From: Anaerobaca lacustris | GTDB lineage: Bacteria; Planctomycetota; Phycisphaerae; Sedimentisphaerales; Anaerobacaceae | Direction: 5' to 3' | Assembly (NCBI RefSeq): GCF_030012215.1 | Contig: NZ_JASCXX010000026.1 | Span: 40,183-104,182, forward strand | Length of the DNA: 64,000 nucleotides | Shown here: piece after piece, positions 8,615 through 20,179 of the stretch | How the letters are laid out: each line of letters opens with the position of its first letter | Numbering within the stretch: the stretch's first letter is position 1 | The notes under the pieces: generated by a model | Told to the model about the DNA's origin: nothing | Databases searched by the model: none | The model's input: the letters and a program-made list of their open reading frames with translations, nothing else | Translations under genes and position numbers: made by a program

Positions 8615-9721
8615 CTATCTGGCGGCCAGGACGGCGGCTTGAAACGCAGGATCATCGGTAAGTTGTTGTGCCAGAAGTACATACCCTTCGCCCAGGGGGT
8701 GGCTGGAATCGGCATAGAGTTCAGCCGCAAGCGGGGCGGCCATCAGGTGAGGGATACGATTCTCGGTGAGCCACCGCTCAATCTGTCCCTTCACAGCACC
8801 GTAGGCGACGGCGTTCTCGGCCGTGAGCATGTGCTCGTTGAAGGGCCCCACGAGGACGAACACACGATTTCCTCGCGTCTGCAATCGTTCGACGGCACGG
8901 CGGAAGAAGAGCCATTGAAGAGAGCCGTCAAGGTCCACCCACCCCACGTCGCGTTTGGAGCCTCCCCGATCCAGCCATGTGGTGGCCTTCTCCGCTTCAG
9001 TGCTCTCTGGTTCGGCCAGCGGTTCGATCAGTGCGGCCAGGGGATTCTCATAGGGATTCTGCAGTGTCCAGGCGGGCAGGTCCACGCCGTCGAGATAGGC
9101 GATTCTTAGGTGGCCGGTCCAACCGAAGAACGGGATGGTGCGCTCGATTACGGCGTTCAGTCGAGTTGAGAACGACGCCCTGTAACAGGGGATGCTGGGT
9201 CGAAATTGCGGGACCAGCTTCGGATGGTTGAAGTGGAACTCCTTGGTCGTCTGAAGGTCGTGCGTGGCCGAGCTGATCCACAGCGGGTTGAAATGAAGCA
9301 CTACGGTCTGGTTTGAGATGTTGCGGGCGTAGTGCTCGATCAGGCCGCCCAGTGCCGCCGGATGGGCCCCGTCCAGCCCGAGATTGGCAAACCGCCCCTC
9401 GCCCACAACATCGTTGAGACAGTGCGAAAGCGTTTGGTCGGGGCGCACGTAATGGCCCCAGATTACCGAGTCACCGATCACGGGGACCTTCGCCTGACGA
9501 GACACCAGCCGGCAGTGGCGGGCATACAGCCAGTAGTCGCTGCCCAGCGCATAGGGAATGCGGTAGTCCGGGCCCGGCTCGAAGGTCTCTACTCGCGTCC
9601 AAAGCATCGGCGCCGAGACGAACAGGGCCACAAGCACGACAGCGACGATCAGCCACTGACGCCCTGTCAGCCAGACGGCCTTTGAATTCAGCATCGCATT
9701 GTCTTTGAGTTCTTCTGCCAT
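8615..9721 (-). CDS. Membrane-anchored SGNH-family protein, partner of the MBOAT acyltransferase
   Basis: A 368-residue protein with one N-terminal membrane helix (about 22-42) and a large exported domain. The motif VIGDSVIWG carries the SGNH block-I Ser (GDS at 83-85), and the C-terminal DSSHPLGEGY supplies the Asp-x-x-His pair (about D338 and H341). This topology matches the DltD/AlgJ/AlgX type of proteins that work with MBOAT acyltransferases to O-acetylate extracellular polymers. It starts three bases after the MBOAT stop, at the end of a four-gene minus-strand operon. The expected role is to pass acetyl groups from the MBOAT protein to a surface polysaccharide. The polymer is unknown. 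Confidence 0.75.
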   Translation of the reverse strand: MAEELKDNAMLNSKAVWLTGRQWLIVAVVLVALFVSAPMLWTRVETFEPGPDYRIPYALGSDYWLYARHCRLVSRQAKVPVIGDSVIWGHYVRPDQTLSHCLNDVVGEGRFANLGLDGAHPAALGGLIEHYARNISNQTVVLHFNPLWISSATHDLQTTKEFHFNHPKLVPQFRPSIPCYRASFSTRLNAVIERTIPFFGWTGHLRIAYLDGVDLPAWTLQNPYENPLAALIEPLAEPESTEAEKATTWLDRGGSKRDVGWVDLDGSLQWLFFRRAVERLQTRGNRVFVLVGPFNEHMLTAENAVAYGAVKGQIERWLTENRIPHLMAAPLAAELYADSSHPLGEGYVLLAQQLTDDPAFQAAVLAAR

Positions 9722-9724
9722 CGC

Positions 9725-11101
9725 TCAGAACTGCATGTAGATGAACGGCTGTCCTTCTGAAGGGGCGAACAGCGCCAGATAGGCGAGCATGAGGACGACG
9801 AGTCCCATGCGGACCGCCCTGCATTCGAGCGCCCAACGCAGGCGGGACTCGAAGACGCATTGATAGCACCACACCGCCGCGATCAGAAGGATCGCCAACA
9901 GCGGGCAACGAGGGTCGGTAATACCCGAGCTGAAGATACGGGTCACGATCTGCCCGGCGTCGGCAGCCGTCTCGGCACGGAAGAAGATCCAGGCGAACGT
10001 CACAATCGCAAAGACGAAGGCCTGCTTCATGAAGGTCGGGACGCGGTCCCTATAGAACGCCGTGCGTTCCAGTTCCCGCGTCGCGAACCGCGCGAAGGCG
10101 TGGACGGCCCCCCACAGAACGAAGGTCCAGGCGGCGCCGTGCCAGAGGCCCGAGAGCACCATCGTCAGGAAGATGTTGCGGTAGGTGTTGAAGCGGCCTT
10201 TGCGGTTGCCGCCAAGCGGGATGTAGACGTAATCCTTGAACCAGGACGAGAGGCTGATGTGCCAGCGGTTCCAGAACTCGCCAAGGCTCGTGGCCAGATA
10301 CGGGTTGTTGAAGTTGAGCATCAAGCGGAGGCCCATCATCGCGGCGATGCCCCGCGCCATGTCCGTGTAGCCGCTGAAGTCGAAGTAGATCTGCCAGGCA
10401 AACAGGAAGGTGGCGAGAATCAGCGCCGGCGCCTGGAAGTCGCCCGGTGTTGCGTAGACCTTGTTGACGTACAGGGCCAGGTAGCTGGCCAGCGCGACCT
10501 TCTTGAACAGGCCCACAACGAAAAGAGAGAGCCCGTCGGCGAAATCGTTCGCCGTGATTCGTGGCGTCCGGCGCAACTGGGGCAGCAGGTTGCCGGCGCG
10601 TTCGATCGGTCCGGCCAGCAGGCGCGGGAAAAACGCCACGAACGTGGCATAGCGGACGAAGCTCGTCTCCCGCTGGATGGTCCCGCGATAGCTGTCGATG
10701 ACATAGCCCATCGATTGAAAGAGATAGAACGACATCCCCGCCGGCAGCAGAATCCCCGGCGCAGAGAGCAGGTAAGGGACATTCAGCGCCGAGAGCAGGG
10801 CGTTGACGTTGTCGGTGGCAAATTGGGCGTACTTGAAGAGGCCCAGGACCGCGAGATTGTTCGCGACGCTGACGGCAAGCCATCGCCTCTTCCGAGGGCT
10901 CCCGGCCATCCGCGCGACGACGAGGTAGTCCACGACGCTGACGTAGGCGATGGGGAGCAGGTATCGCCAGTCCAGCCACGCGTAGAAGACATAGGAGGTC
11001 GCGAGCAGCCAGGGCAGCCGCAGTCTCGTCCCCTTTACCAGCAGGTACAAGGGATAGGCGATCAGGAAGAAGATCAGGAATGACCACGTCTGAAACAACA
11101 T
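9725..11101 (-). CDS. MBOAT O-acyltransferase (AlgI-like)
   Basis: A 458-residue polytopic membrane protein with about ten hydrophobic helices. It shows AlgI/DltB hallmarks: YFDFSGYTDMARGIA, NNPYLATSLGEFWNRWHISL, KDYVYIPLGGNRKG and the catalytic His in SGLWHGAAW (H321). The family moves acyl groups, usually acetyl, across the membrane onto extracytoplasmic carbohydrate. Length and motif order are normal for AlgI. It is 12 bases downstream of the SUMF1-HDAC gene and three bases upstream of the SGNH gene, so the MBOAT/SGNH pair forms one acetylation module. The presence of an HDAC-fold deacylase in the same operon is unusual. Confidence 0.9.
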   Translation of the reverse strand: MLFQTWSFLIFFLIAYPLYLLVKGTRLRLPWLLATSYVFYAWLDWRYLLPIAYVSVVDYLVVARMAGSPRKRRWLAVSVANNLAVLGLFKYAQFATDNVNALLSALNVPYLLSAPGILLPAGMSFYLFQSMGYVIDSYRGTIQRETSFVRYATFVAFFPRLLAGPIERAGNLLPQLRRTPRITANDFADGLSLFVVGLFKKVALASYLALYVNKVYATPGDFQAPALILATFLFAWQIYFDFSGYTDMARGIAAMMGLRLMLNFNNPYLATSLGEFWNRWHISLSSWFKDYVYIPLGGNRKGRFNTYRNIFLTMVLSGLWHGAAWTFVLWGAVHAFARFATRELERTAFYRDRVPTFMKQAFVFAIVTFAWIFFRAETAADAGQIVTRIFSSGITDPRCPLLAILLIAAVWCYQCVFESRLRWALECRAVRMGLVVLMLAYLALFAPSEGQPFIYMQF

Positions 11102-11113
11102 CCGAGGTTCTTC

Positions 11114-13039
<1,926 letters not shown>

Positions 13040-13072
13040 CGGCTTTCCTTTGCGAAGATCACCGCTTGGGCC

Positions 13073-14152
13073 CTATCGCCCCGTCGCGGGGATCGGCACC
13101 CAGTCGGGTTCCTTGTTGTGCAGACCGTCGTTGGTGATCTGGACCCATCGACCGGTCTGGTCGCCGACGCAGATGTTCCAGCCTTCGGCCATTCCGCCGA
13201 CCTGCTGGCCGCCCCGTGAGGGACCGTAGCTGAACGTGATGTACTTGCCGTCGGGGGAGAGGTCCACGTGATAGACCTTGGAATTGCGGCTGCACCGGAC
13301 GATCTCGCGGATGTTCGTGACCCTGGGCTCAGGGCCGTTCAGATCGATGTCGGCGATCTGAAGGTTCCAATCGGTCTCGCCCCAGACCATCCGGGTCCCG
13401 TCGAGGCTGAACTCGGGGCGGCAGCCCTTGACTCCCCAGGCCGCCAGATCGAACACGCGCGTGCCGAACGCCTCGAACGCAATGATCGCATCGCTGTACC
13501 CCATGCCCCCGTGGACGGCCGCCAGGAACCACTTGCCGTCTGGAGACCAGGAGATGGCGTAGAGGTGGTGCAGGTCGGTATTGACGTGGGGCCGGTGCCA
13601 CTGGTTCTCCAGATAGTAGAACACCAGCCCGTCCGTGGCATACTCACGGGTCGTGAAGCGTTCGTATTCCCCCGTAAGGTAGGCGATGCTCTTGCTGTCG
13701 AAGGACCAGCAGGGCTCGCGGGCGTTCCTGGCCACGTGGACCCGGTTGGTGCCGTCGATGTTCATGTAGTAGACGTGTCGCGTGCGGCTTCGGCCGGTCC
13801 CCTCGTCCACAACGAAGCAGATCTTCGTCCCGTCGGGCGAGACGTGGGGATACATTTCGTCCACGTCGGGCGTGTTGGTGAGGTTGACGGGATTCGAGCC
13901 GTCCGCGTCCATCATGAAGAGTTCCCAGTTCCTCTTGCCCTCCGTCTCACGATAGGTCTCGTGAACGATCTTGAACGGGATCTTCTCCAGGTCGAGGGCC
14001 TCGCGGGGCAGGGGAATCTGCTTGGGTCGCATGCGGACCGATCGCGGGTCAGATCCCGTATCGGCCCCGAACGCCGCAGGTCCTGCGGCGGGCACGGCAG
14101 CCAACCCCACCAGGGCCAGCAGGGCCGTCACGGCCAGTCGAGTATGCTTCAT
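13073..14152 (-). CDS. Exported TolB-like beta-propeller protein
   Basis: A 359-residue protein with a signal peptide (about 1-29) and repeated WD40-like/PD40 blades, for example MDADGSNPVNLTNTPDVDEMYPHVSPDG, given here by its key parts DADGSNPVNLT and SPDGTKICF, and later SPDGKWFLAAV and SPDGKYITFSY. These are the blades of TolB-type propellers. ATG 14152 follows GAGGAG with an eight-base gap; a longer upstream frame lacks both features. It is the first gene of the operon with the SUMF1-HDAC fusion (33 bases apart), MBOAT and SGNH genes. A binding or sensing role in the periplasm is inferred; no enzyme motif is visible. Confidence 0.82.
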   Translation of the reverse strand: MKHTRLAVTALLALVGLAAVPAAGPAAFGADTGSDPRSVRMRPKQIPLPREALDLEKIPFKIVHETYRETEGKRNWELFMMDADGSNPVNLTNTPDVDEMYPHVSPDGTKICFVVDEGTGRSRTRHVYYMNIDGTNRVHVARNAREPCWSFDSKSIAYLTGEYERFTTREYATDGLVFYYLENQWHRPHVNTDLHHLYAISWSPDGKWFLAAVHGGMGYSDAIIAFEAFGTRVFDLAAWGVKGCRPEFSLDGTRMVWGETDWNLQIADIDLNGPEPRVTNIREIVRCSRNSKVYHVDLSPDGKYITFSYGPSRGGQQVGGMAEGWNICVGDQTGRWVQITNDGLHNKEPDWVPIPATGR

Positions 14153-14372
14153 GGTGAATACTCCTCGATAACAAGCAGACCTCGGAATTGCCGTAAGAAC
14201 GGCTGCCCGACAGCATATCTCCCGTCTCCTGGCCATGCAAGGGGGCCTTTTCCCGTTGTCCCCCGCCGGACAGCCGAGGCGGGTGGTGGGGTTGGACGCT
14301 CTGCGATTTTTTCCTTGTCGCCCCTCCCGGCGATGTGGTAGGATACACGCGGTCTATTTGTAGGGAGGTGTT

Positions 14373-15194
14373 ATGAACGGCAAGCCCATGTACGTTCGAA
14401 GGGCTCGGGAGCGGAGGGCCTTCACACTGATCGAGCTGCTCGTGGTCATCGCAATCATTGCGGTTCTGATGGCCGTCCTGATGCCCGCACTGCACCGGGC
14501 CCGCGAGCAGGGTCGCCGGGCCGCCTGCCTGAGCAATCTCAAGCAGTTGAGCCTCGCCTGGATCATGTACGCCGACGACAACGGCGATGTCCTGGTCAAC
14601 GGCGCCACGGGCTACGGCAACCAGAACATGTCCTGGGGCGACCACACCGGCGAACCCGCCTGGGTCCGTGGGATCAGCACGGACTGGGACGAGGCCCTCG
14701 AACACATCCGAAACGGTGCCCTGTGGCCCTATCTCAAGAACGAGAAGATCTACCGTTGTCCCACAGGGAAAAAGGGAGAGGCGCTGACCTATTCGATCAT
14801 GTTTTCGATGAACGCCGTCAACCATGCGCCGACCCAGGGCGTGCGGGGAGCGCACATCAAGAGGCGAAGTGAGATTCGCAATCCGGCGCCGGCCTTTCGA
14901 CTGGTCTTCATCGACGAGGGCTGGATGACGGCCGATGCCTTCGCCGTCCACTACGACCAGGAGCAGTGGTGGGACGACCCGCCGGTTCGGCACGGCGACG
15001 GGACCAACGTCTCCTTCGCCGACGGCCACGCCGAGCACTGGAAATGGAGAGGCATCGATACGATCAAGCGGGCCCGGCTCGTCGCGGATACCCACCTGGG
15101 CAACTGGGTGCCGGAGACGCAGGAGGGCTTCGAGGACCTCTATCAGATGCAGAAGGGCTGCTGGGGCAGACTCGGCTATACCCCCAGTCACTAA
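14373..15194 (+). CDS. Type II secretion-like pseudopilin, planctomycete H-x-DG type
   Basis: A 273-residue protein. A basic leader ends at the prepilin cleavage motif [16 protein letters not shown] (F17, E21), followed by a hydrophobic helix and a C-terminal globular domain with [17 protein letters not shown], the H-x-DG-type signature found in the very abundant planctomycete pseudopilin family. The start ATG 14373 follows AGGGAGGTG. The leader should be cut by a prepilin peptidase and the protein assembled in a pseudopilus or held in the envelope. The gene stands alone, divergent from the minus-strand propeller operon. Such proteins are usually present in dozens per genome, and the individual role is unknown. 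Confidence 0.9.
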   Translation: MNGKPMYVRRARERRAFTLIELLVVIAIIAVLMAVLMPALHRAREQGRRAACLSNLKQLSLAWIMYADDNGDVLVNGATGYGNQNMSWGDHTGEPAWVRGISTDWDEALEHIRNGALWPYLKNEKIYRCPTGKKGEALTYSIMFSMNAVNHAPTQGVRGAHIKRRSEIRNPAPAFRLVFIDEGWMTADAFAVHYDQEQWWDDPPVRHGDGTNVSFADGHAEHWKWRGIDTIKRARLVADTHLGNWVPETQEGFEDLYQMQKGCWGRLGYTPSH

Positions 15195-15384
15195 GTCACT
15201 GAATCGAAGGCAGGGTGTGTGTCTCGGATTGCGGACCGAAGGCCCGTCGGCCTGCGCGGTCCGTCCCGGTGGAAGGTGGAGAAATCAACCGACGCGGATG
15301 GAGTCGTGTCATATCGCGGAGAAGGATGCGTACGTATGAGCGCAGCGTGATTCCATTGTTTTGTGGTTTGAAGGAGGACTGATT

Positions 15385-18237
15385 ATGCGCGTCACATTGT
15401 CTTGTCTGATCTTGCTTGTTTTGGTGCTGGCCGCCGGCAACAGCGCGTCGGCCGCCCTGGTGGGGCACTGGAGGTTTGACGAGGGCAGCGGAACAACGGC
15501 CCGCGATTCCAGTGGAAATGGAAACGACGGCACCCTCAGCGGCGACGTGGAGTGGGCGGCGGGGCAGATCGGAAATGCGCTGCAGTTCAACGAGAACGGG
15601 TGGGTCGATTGCGGCGACATCCTGACGCTCACCCAGACGCTCACCATCACCTGCTGGGTGAATCCGGCGGTCCTGAGCGGCGACCGGGGGTTTGTCACGC
15701 GGGAGGCCGCCTATGCGTTCAAGTCCAGCGGCAATTTCCTGCGGTTCACGACGCCCGGCATTCTCGACTACAACGGCAACAACACGATTCTCCAGACCGA
15801 CACCTGGCAGCACGTGGCGGTCACCTTCATGCCCAACCAGACCCAGGGCTGTGTGTTCTATCTTAACGGCGTCGAGACTGACCGCGTCAACAGCACCGGC
15901 CTGAACGCCGGCACCGGTCCGTTCCGCATGGGCAACAACCAGTGGGGTCAGCTTTACTCGGGCATGATCGACGATGTGCGAGTCTTCGATCACATCCTGA
16001 CGCCGGAAGAGATCGTCCAGTCCATGTACGGCACAGGCCCCGAACTGGCCTCGGATCCCCAGCCCGAGGACGAGGCGACGGATGTGCCGCGCGACGTGGT
16101 GCTGAGCTGGGCGGCCGGGGAGTTCGCCGCGACGCACGATGTGTACTTCGGAGCGTCCTTCGACGACGTCAACGCCGCCAGCCGGGCCAATCCGATGGGC
16201 GTGCTGGCCAGCCAGGGGCAGGTCGCCACGGCCTATGACCCGGCCGGCCTGCTCGACTTCGAGACGACCTACTACTGGCGCGTCGATGAAGTCAACGCCG
16301 CCCCCGACAACACGATCTTCACGGGCAACGTCTGGAGCTTCACGACGGAACCGTTCGCCTATGCTGTGGAGGCGATCACAGCCACGAGCAACGGGATTTC
16401 GGACGCGGGCGTCGGACCGGAGAGAACCGTCGATGGTTCCGGCCTCAATGCCCTCGATCAGCACTCGACCCTCAGCGACGACATGTGGGTGGCCCGAGCG
16501 CCGGCCGACGAGGCCCTGTACATCCAGTACGAGTTCGATCGCGTCTACAAGCTCCACCAGCTTCTGGTCTGGAACTACAACGTGCAGTTCGAGTTGATGC
16601 TCGGTTTCGGCATCCAAGACGTAACGGTCGAATACTCCGCCGACAGCGTCGAATGGATGAGTCTGGGCGACGTCCAGTTGAATCGGGCGACGGCCTCGGC
16701 CACGTACACCTACAACACGACGGTGGACCTGCAAGGGGTGGCGGCGCAGTACGTTCGCCTGACGGTCAACAGCGGCTTCGGGATGCTGGGCCAGTTCGGC
16801 CTCAGCGAGGTGCGGTTCACGTACATTCCCGCCCAGGCGCGCGAGCCGCAGCCGGCGGATGGGGCGGTCGATGTGGATGTAAACGCCTCGTTGAGCTGGC
16901 GGGCCGGCCGCGACGCCGCCTCGCACGACGTGTACTTCGGCACGAGCGTCGACGAGCTGTCGCTGGCCGCCACGTCGGATCAGGCTGTTTTCACGCCGGC
17001 CGCGATGGGCTTTGGCACCACGTATTACTGGAGAGTCGATGAGGTCAGTGACGAGACTTGGGCCGGTGAGACGTGGAGCTTCACAACGCAGGAATATGCC
17101 TGGATCGACGATTTCGAGAGCTACACCGACGATATCGATGCCGGTGAGGCCATCTTCGACACCTGGCTGGACGGCTGGGTCAACAACACCGGATCGACGG
17201 TCGGCTATCTCGAAACCCCGTTTGCCGAGCGTTCGATCGTCCACGGCGGCAAGCAGTCGATGCCCTTGGCGTATGACAACACCACTTCGCCGTTCTACTC
17301 CGAGGCCGTACGGGCCTGGGATGCGCCGCAGGACTGGACCGGCAACGGGGCCGACACGCTGCGGCTGTTCGTCGCCGGACGGGCCCCCGCCTTCGCTGAG
17401 GCGGCCGACGGTACGATCCTGATGAACGCCATCGGCAACGACATCTGGGGCAACGCCGATCAGTTCCGCTATGTGTACAAGAACCTCAGCGGCAACGGCT
17501 CCGTTACCGCTCGCGTCGATATGCTCGACATCAGCCCGGACATCTGGGTCAAGGCCGGCGTCATGATTCGCCAGAACGCCGAGGCCGGCGGGATCAACGT
17601 GTTCATGGCGATGACCGGCACTGGTGGCGGCGGATCAACATTCCAGCAGCGCATGACGGCCGGCGGCGCTTCGGTCTCGCAGCACACCTACCCCGACGGG
17701 CCGTTCACCGCGCCGTACTGGGTGCGAGTTACGCGCGAAGGCAATACGCTTCGGGGATACACTTCGCCCGACGGCGAGAACTGGACGCAGCGTGGCGACA
17801 CGATCACGCTGGCGATGACCGACCCGGTGCTGATCGGCCTGGCGCTGACCAGCCACAACGTCAATCAGGCAACCAGCGCGCAGTTCTCCAACGTGGCCTT
17901 CACAGGCAACGTGACAGGCGCCTGGCAGGTGGCCGAAGTCGGTGTTGCGCAGCCCGAAGGCAATGCCGTGGCGCCGCTGTACGTGGCGTTGGAAGACGCG
18001 ACCGGCCGGTCGGCAGTGGTTACCCATCCGGACGCGAACATCGTCGGCCGCTCCGGCTGGAACGAATGGCAGATCCCGCTGAGCGAGTTTGGCGGCGTCA
18101 ACCTGAGCCAGGTGGACACGATGACCATCGGCGTCGGCAATCGGACCAGCCCGACCGCCGGCGGCACCGGTCTGCTCTACATCGACGACGTCGGCTTCGG
18201 CTCGCCTGCCGGGGATGTGACCGAGGTCGCCCCGTAG
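15385..18237 (+). CDS. Large secreted LamG/discoidin surface protein
   Basis: A 950-residue secreted protein. ATG 15385 follows AAGGAGG, giving a signal peptide ending about residue 24 (SASA). Order of domains: LamG/concanavalin-like (about 27-215, starting LVGHWRFDEGSG); a fibronectin-like unit with the planctomycete phrase HDVYFGASFDDV (about 230-325); a discoidin-like domain (about 330-480); a second HDVYFGTSVDEL unit (about 490-570); then a carbohydrate-binding-type region with a DUF1349-like concanavalin fold (about 680-840, VKAGVMIRQNAEAGG). It has no PEP-CTERM or LPxTG anchor. Likely a surface glycan-binding or adhesion protein. It is transcribed alone and ends at a strong hairpin shared with the convergent gene. 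Confidence 0.82.
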   Translation: MRVTLSCLILLVLVLAAGNSASAALVGHWRFDEGSGTTARDSSGNGNDGTLSGDVEWAAGQIGNALQFNENGWVDCGDILTLTQTLTITCWVNPAVLSGDRGFVTREAAYAFKSSGNFLRFTTPGILDYNGNNTILQTDTWQHVAVTFMPNQTQGCVFYLNGVETDRVNSTGLNAGTGPFRMGNNQWGQLYSGMIDDVRVFDHILTPEEIVQSMYGTGPELASDPQPEDEATDVPRDVVLSWAAGEFAATHDVYFGASFDDVNAASRANPMGVLASQGQVATAYDPAGLLDFETTYYWRVDEVNAAPDNTIFTGNVWSFTTEPFAYAVEAITATSNGISDAGVGPERTVDGSGLNALDQHSTLSDDMWVARAPADEALYIQYEFDRVYKLHQLLVWNYNVQFELMLGFGIQDVTVEYSADSVEWMSLGDVQLNRATASATYTYNTTVDLQGVAAQYVRLTVNSGFGMLGQFGLSEVRFTYIPAQAREPQPADGAVDVDVNASLSWRAGRDAASHDVYFGTSVDELSLAATSDQAVFTPAAMGFGTTYYWRVDEVSDETWAGETWSFTTQEYAWIDDFESYTDDIDAGEAIFDTWLDGWVNNTGSTVGYLETPFAERSIVHGGKQSMPLAYDNTTSPFYSEAVRAWDAPQDWTGNGADTLRLFVAGRAPAFAEAADGTILMNAIGNDIWGNADQFRYVYKNLSGNGSVTARVDMLDISPDIWVKAGVMIRQNAEAGGINVFMAMTGTGGGGSTFQQRMTAGGASVSQHTYPDGPFTAPYWVRVTREGNTLRGYTSPDGENWTQRGDTITLAMTDPVLIGLALTSHNVNQATSAQFSNVAFTGNVTGAWQVAEVGVAQPEGNAVAPLYVALEDATGRSAVVTHPDANIVGRSGWNEWQIPLSEFGGVNLSQVDTMTIGVGNRTSPTAGGTGLLYIDDVGFGSPAGDVTEVAP

Positions 18238-18273
18238 TTTCCAGTGAAGTAAACGGTTTCCATAGAATAGGGT

Positions 18274-18303
18274 GGGGCCTGTGTCTTCTCGGACGCAGGC
18301 CCC
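18274..18303. terminator. Bidirectional hairpin between convergent genes
   Basis: GGGGCCTG (18274-18281) pairs with CAGGCCCC (18296-18303); further pairing (GTC with GAC) extends the stem around a short TTCTCG loop. It sits in the 72-base gap between the LamG gene and the convergent minus-strand gene. There is no long T-run, so termination strength is uncertain. Confidence 0.6.
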
Positions 18304-18309
18304 GCTCCC

Positions 18310-19719
18310 TTATGGGGTCGGTCGGCCGGAGAATCGCCAGAGGATGTCGGCATCAGTCTTCTGCCGCCGCCGTCTGGCGCCGCCGTCGTTGTCCTTCCGG
18401 TCCGGGCCGATGCTGTGAAGGACGAATCCCGTTCCCTGGTGTTGGTAGCCAAGAACCTCGTCGGAGAATGGGTCCTGAGTGGTGTTGGTTTCCAGGGTGT
18501 CCAGGGTTTCGGGAAATGCGCCATGGGTCCTCTGGTATTGGATGAGGGCCAGCCCGGTCTGCGTGATGCGGATCTGGGCAACCATTCGGGTGTGCACCCG
18601 CCTGATCCTGCCGACGGAAGGCAGAAGCATGTCGGTCACGAGGCTGTGCTTTCTGGCCTTCTGAATCTGACGTTCCAGGGCCTCCGTTTTCTCGGGCGAG
18701 TGAGGTTCTTGCCAGAGCTGCACAGTTTCGCGCATCAGTCGCAGGTAGCTGGCGTGGTCGGCCAGGAAGAAGGGCCGAAATGAGATTCGATAGAGCATCA
18801 CGCGCTGGACGAGTGCCGGGACATAGGCCTGGCCGGGGATGATGGGTCCCATTCTGTGCACCTCATTTATCGGCCGGCTGAAGACCCATTCGCCGAAGAG
18901 CAGACGCTCGCCGTCCAGGGCACGAATCAGGGAACCGATGTCTTCGTGTTCTGAGAGCAGCCCGCTCAGCTCATCACGGTGCCCATCCGGCGGGATTGTG
19001 ATTTCGCACAGCTTGCGGATTGTCCGGCAGGAGAAACCAACCATGTCCATGCCAACCATCTGGTCGATCAACGTGGGCTCGGCCCGCAGGGCGCTGGCGA
19101 ATTTCAGTTGGACTTGTGTCAGTCTCCAGGCCTCGTCGTTTCGACCGGCCTCCGCTGCGATGCACGCCTGTGCACCGAGAATGCGGCAGAGGTTCTGCAG
19201 GTCCAGCAGATTGAGCATGGGCACACCCATACCTGCCTCGTAATCGCGGTCGAACCGGCAGCCCGGACGTTCGGTCCCTTGCTCGACAGCCCACAGGGCC
19301 GTGCGGACGACTTCCTGCCGGAGGAGCTGTTCGAGCTCGCGACGTTCGTCCGCATCGAGCGATTCTCTCACCAATCTGTTGGACAGATCGCCGAGGTAGC
19401 CCAGGATGTCCCTTAGCTTCTCCCGCCGGATGGATTTCTCCCCAGGCAGAGCCGCGATGTCTGCCACGCCTCTCTCTGGAACCGGCATTGCCTTGAGCAA
19501 CATCGCGGCGCTTTGATAGAGCAACGCGGCGTTCTCCGGCTCCGACACCTGCGGCGGGATGATGTCTGCGATGCACATGGGCCGGCCGTCGCTCTTCAAG
19601 GCGGCATAGGCTCGCCGGAGCTTGACGGCCGAGATGCCCACCCATGCCGTGTAGACAAGGCCCAACGCCAGAATGACGATGGCGCCGCCGGTCAGGATCC
19701 TCACGTATCTTCTTGGCAT
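18310..19719 (-). CDS. Membrane-anchored protein of an ECF sigma operon, function unknown
   Basis: A 469-residue protein with an N-terminal membrane helix (about 8-30) and a mostly helical exported domain. I do not recognise the bulk of it. The C-terminal 60 residues (HGAFPETLDTLE, DPFSDEVLGYQHQG, FVLHSIGPDRKDNDGG) resemble the short C-terminal module seen in planctomycete proteins related to pseudopilin heads. It is third in an operon: sigma factor (20713-20180), small membrane protein (20177-19740), then this gene 20 bases on. It has no enzymatic motif. A role as the output or sensor of the sigma pathway is inferred from position only. Confidence 0.75.
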   Translation of the reverse strand: MPRRYVRILTGGAIVILALGLVYTAWVGISAVKLRRAYAALKSDGRPMCIADIIPPQVSEPENAALLYQSAAMLLKAMPVPERGVADIAALPGEKSIRREKLRDILGYLGDLSNRLVRESLDADERRELEQLLRQEVVRTALWAVEQGTERPGCRFDRDYEAGMGVPMLNLLDLQNLCRILGAQACIAAEAGRNDEAWRLTQVQLKFASALRAEPTLIDQMVGMDMVGFSCRTIRKLCEITIPPDGHRDELSGLLSEHEDIGSLIRALDGERLLFGEWVFSRPINEVHRMGPIIPGQAYVPALVQRVMLYRISFRPFFLADHASYLRLMRETVQLWQEPHSPEKTEALERQIQKARKHSLVTDMLLPSVGRIRRVHTRMVAQIRITQTGLALIQYQRTHGAFPETLDTLETNTTQDPFSDEVLGYQHQGTGFVLHSIGPDRKDNDGGARRRRQKTDADILWRFSGRPTP

Positions 19720-19739
19720 ATTGCGTCTCCTTGTGGCTC

Positions 19740-20177
19740 TCAGGCGCCGTTGTGACCCGCCTCATCCAGCAGCCGGCGAAGGGTTTCCGCGCGGCGGCGG
19801 ATCGCCTTGGGGTCCAACGGCCGTGAGAGGCGCAGTGAACTGAGGCGGCCGAGTGTGTTTGTACTCCACGTCACAGACGAGTCCTCGTTCGCGTTGCCGA
19901 CCCGTGTCACAGGGCCGGCTGAGGCGGCGTACGGCTGCTTCAGGGGCGTGATGCGGTTGACGAAGTGGTTCGCGCCCGAGGCGATCAGGAAGGTCGCAGC
20001 GGCGGAAAGCGCCAGTCGTCGCAACGGGACATACCAGGGAAGTTCCACCGGGGAGCGATTCCACGCCTGTCTGGCGGCCGTTGTGACCCGGTCGTGAAGT
20101 TGAGACGATGGGGCTGCAAAACGTGCATGCCCAAGCAAACGTTCGATATCCATGTCTGTCGATCCCGGCTCGTTCAT
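19740..20177 (-). CDS. Small membrane protein after ECF sigma factor, probable anti-sigma
   Basis: A 145-residue protein with an acidic N-terminus (MNEPGSTDMDIERLL), a helical cytoplasmic part, one membrane helix (about 53-71, LRRLALSAAATFLIASGA) and a C-terminal tail ending in a helix rich in Arg and Leu. ATG 20177 lies two bases after the sigma factor stop. There is no HxxxCxxC zinc-binding motif, so it is not a classic ZAS anti-sigma factor, but size, topology and position fit an anti-sigma role. Longer in-frame extension to 20507 would overlap the sigma gene and is rejected. Confidence 0.72.
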   Translation of the reverse strand: MNEPGSTDMDIERLLGHARFAAPSSQLHDRVTTAARQAWNRSPVELPWYVPLRRLALSAAATFLIASGANHFVNRITPLKQPYAASAGPVTRVGNANEDSSVTWSTNTLGRLSSLRLSRPLDPKAIRRRAETLRRLLDEAGHNGA

Positions 20178-20179
20178 AC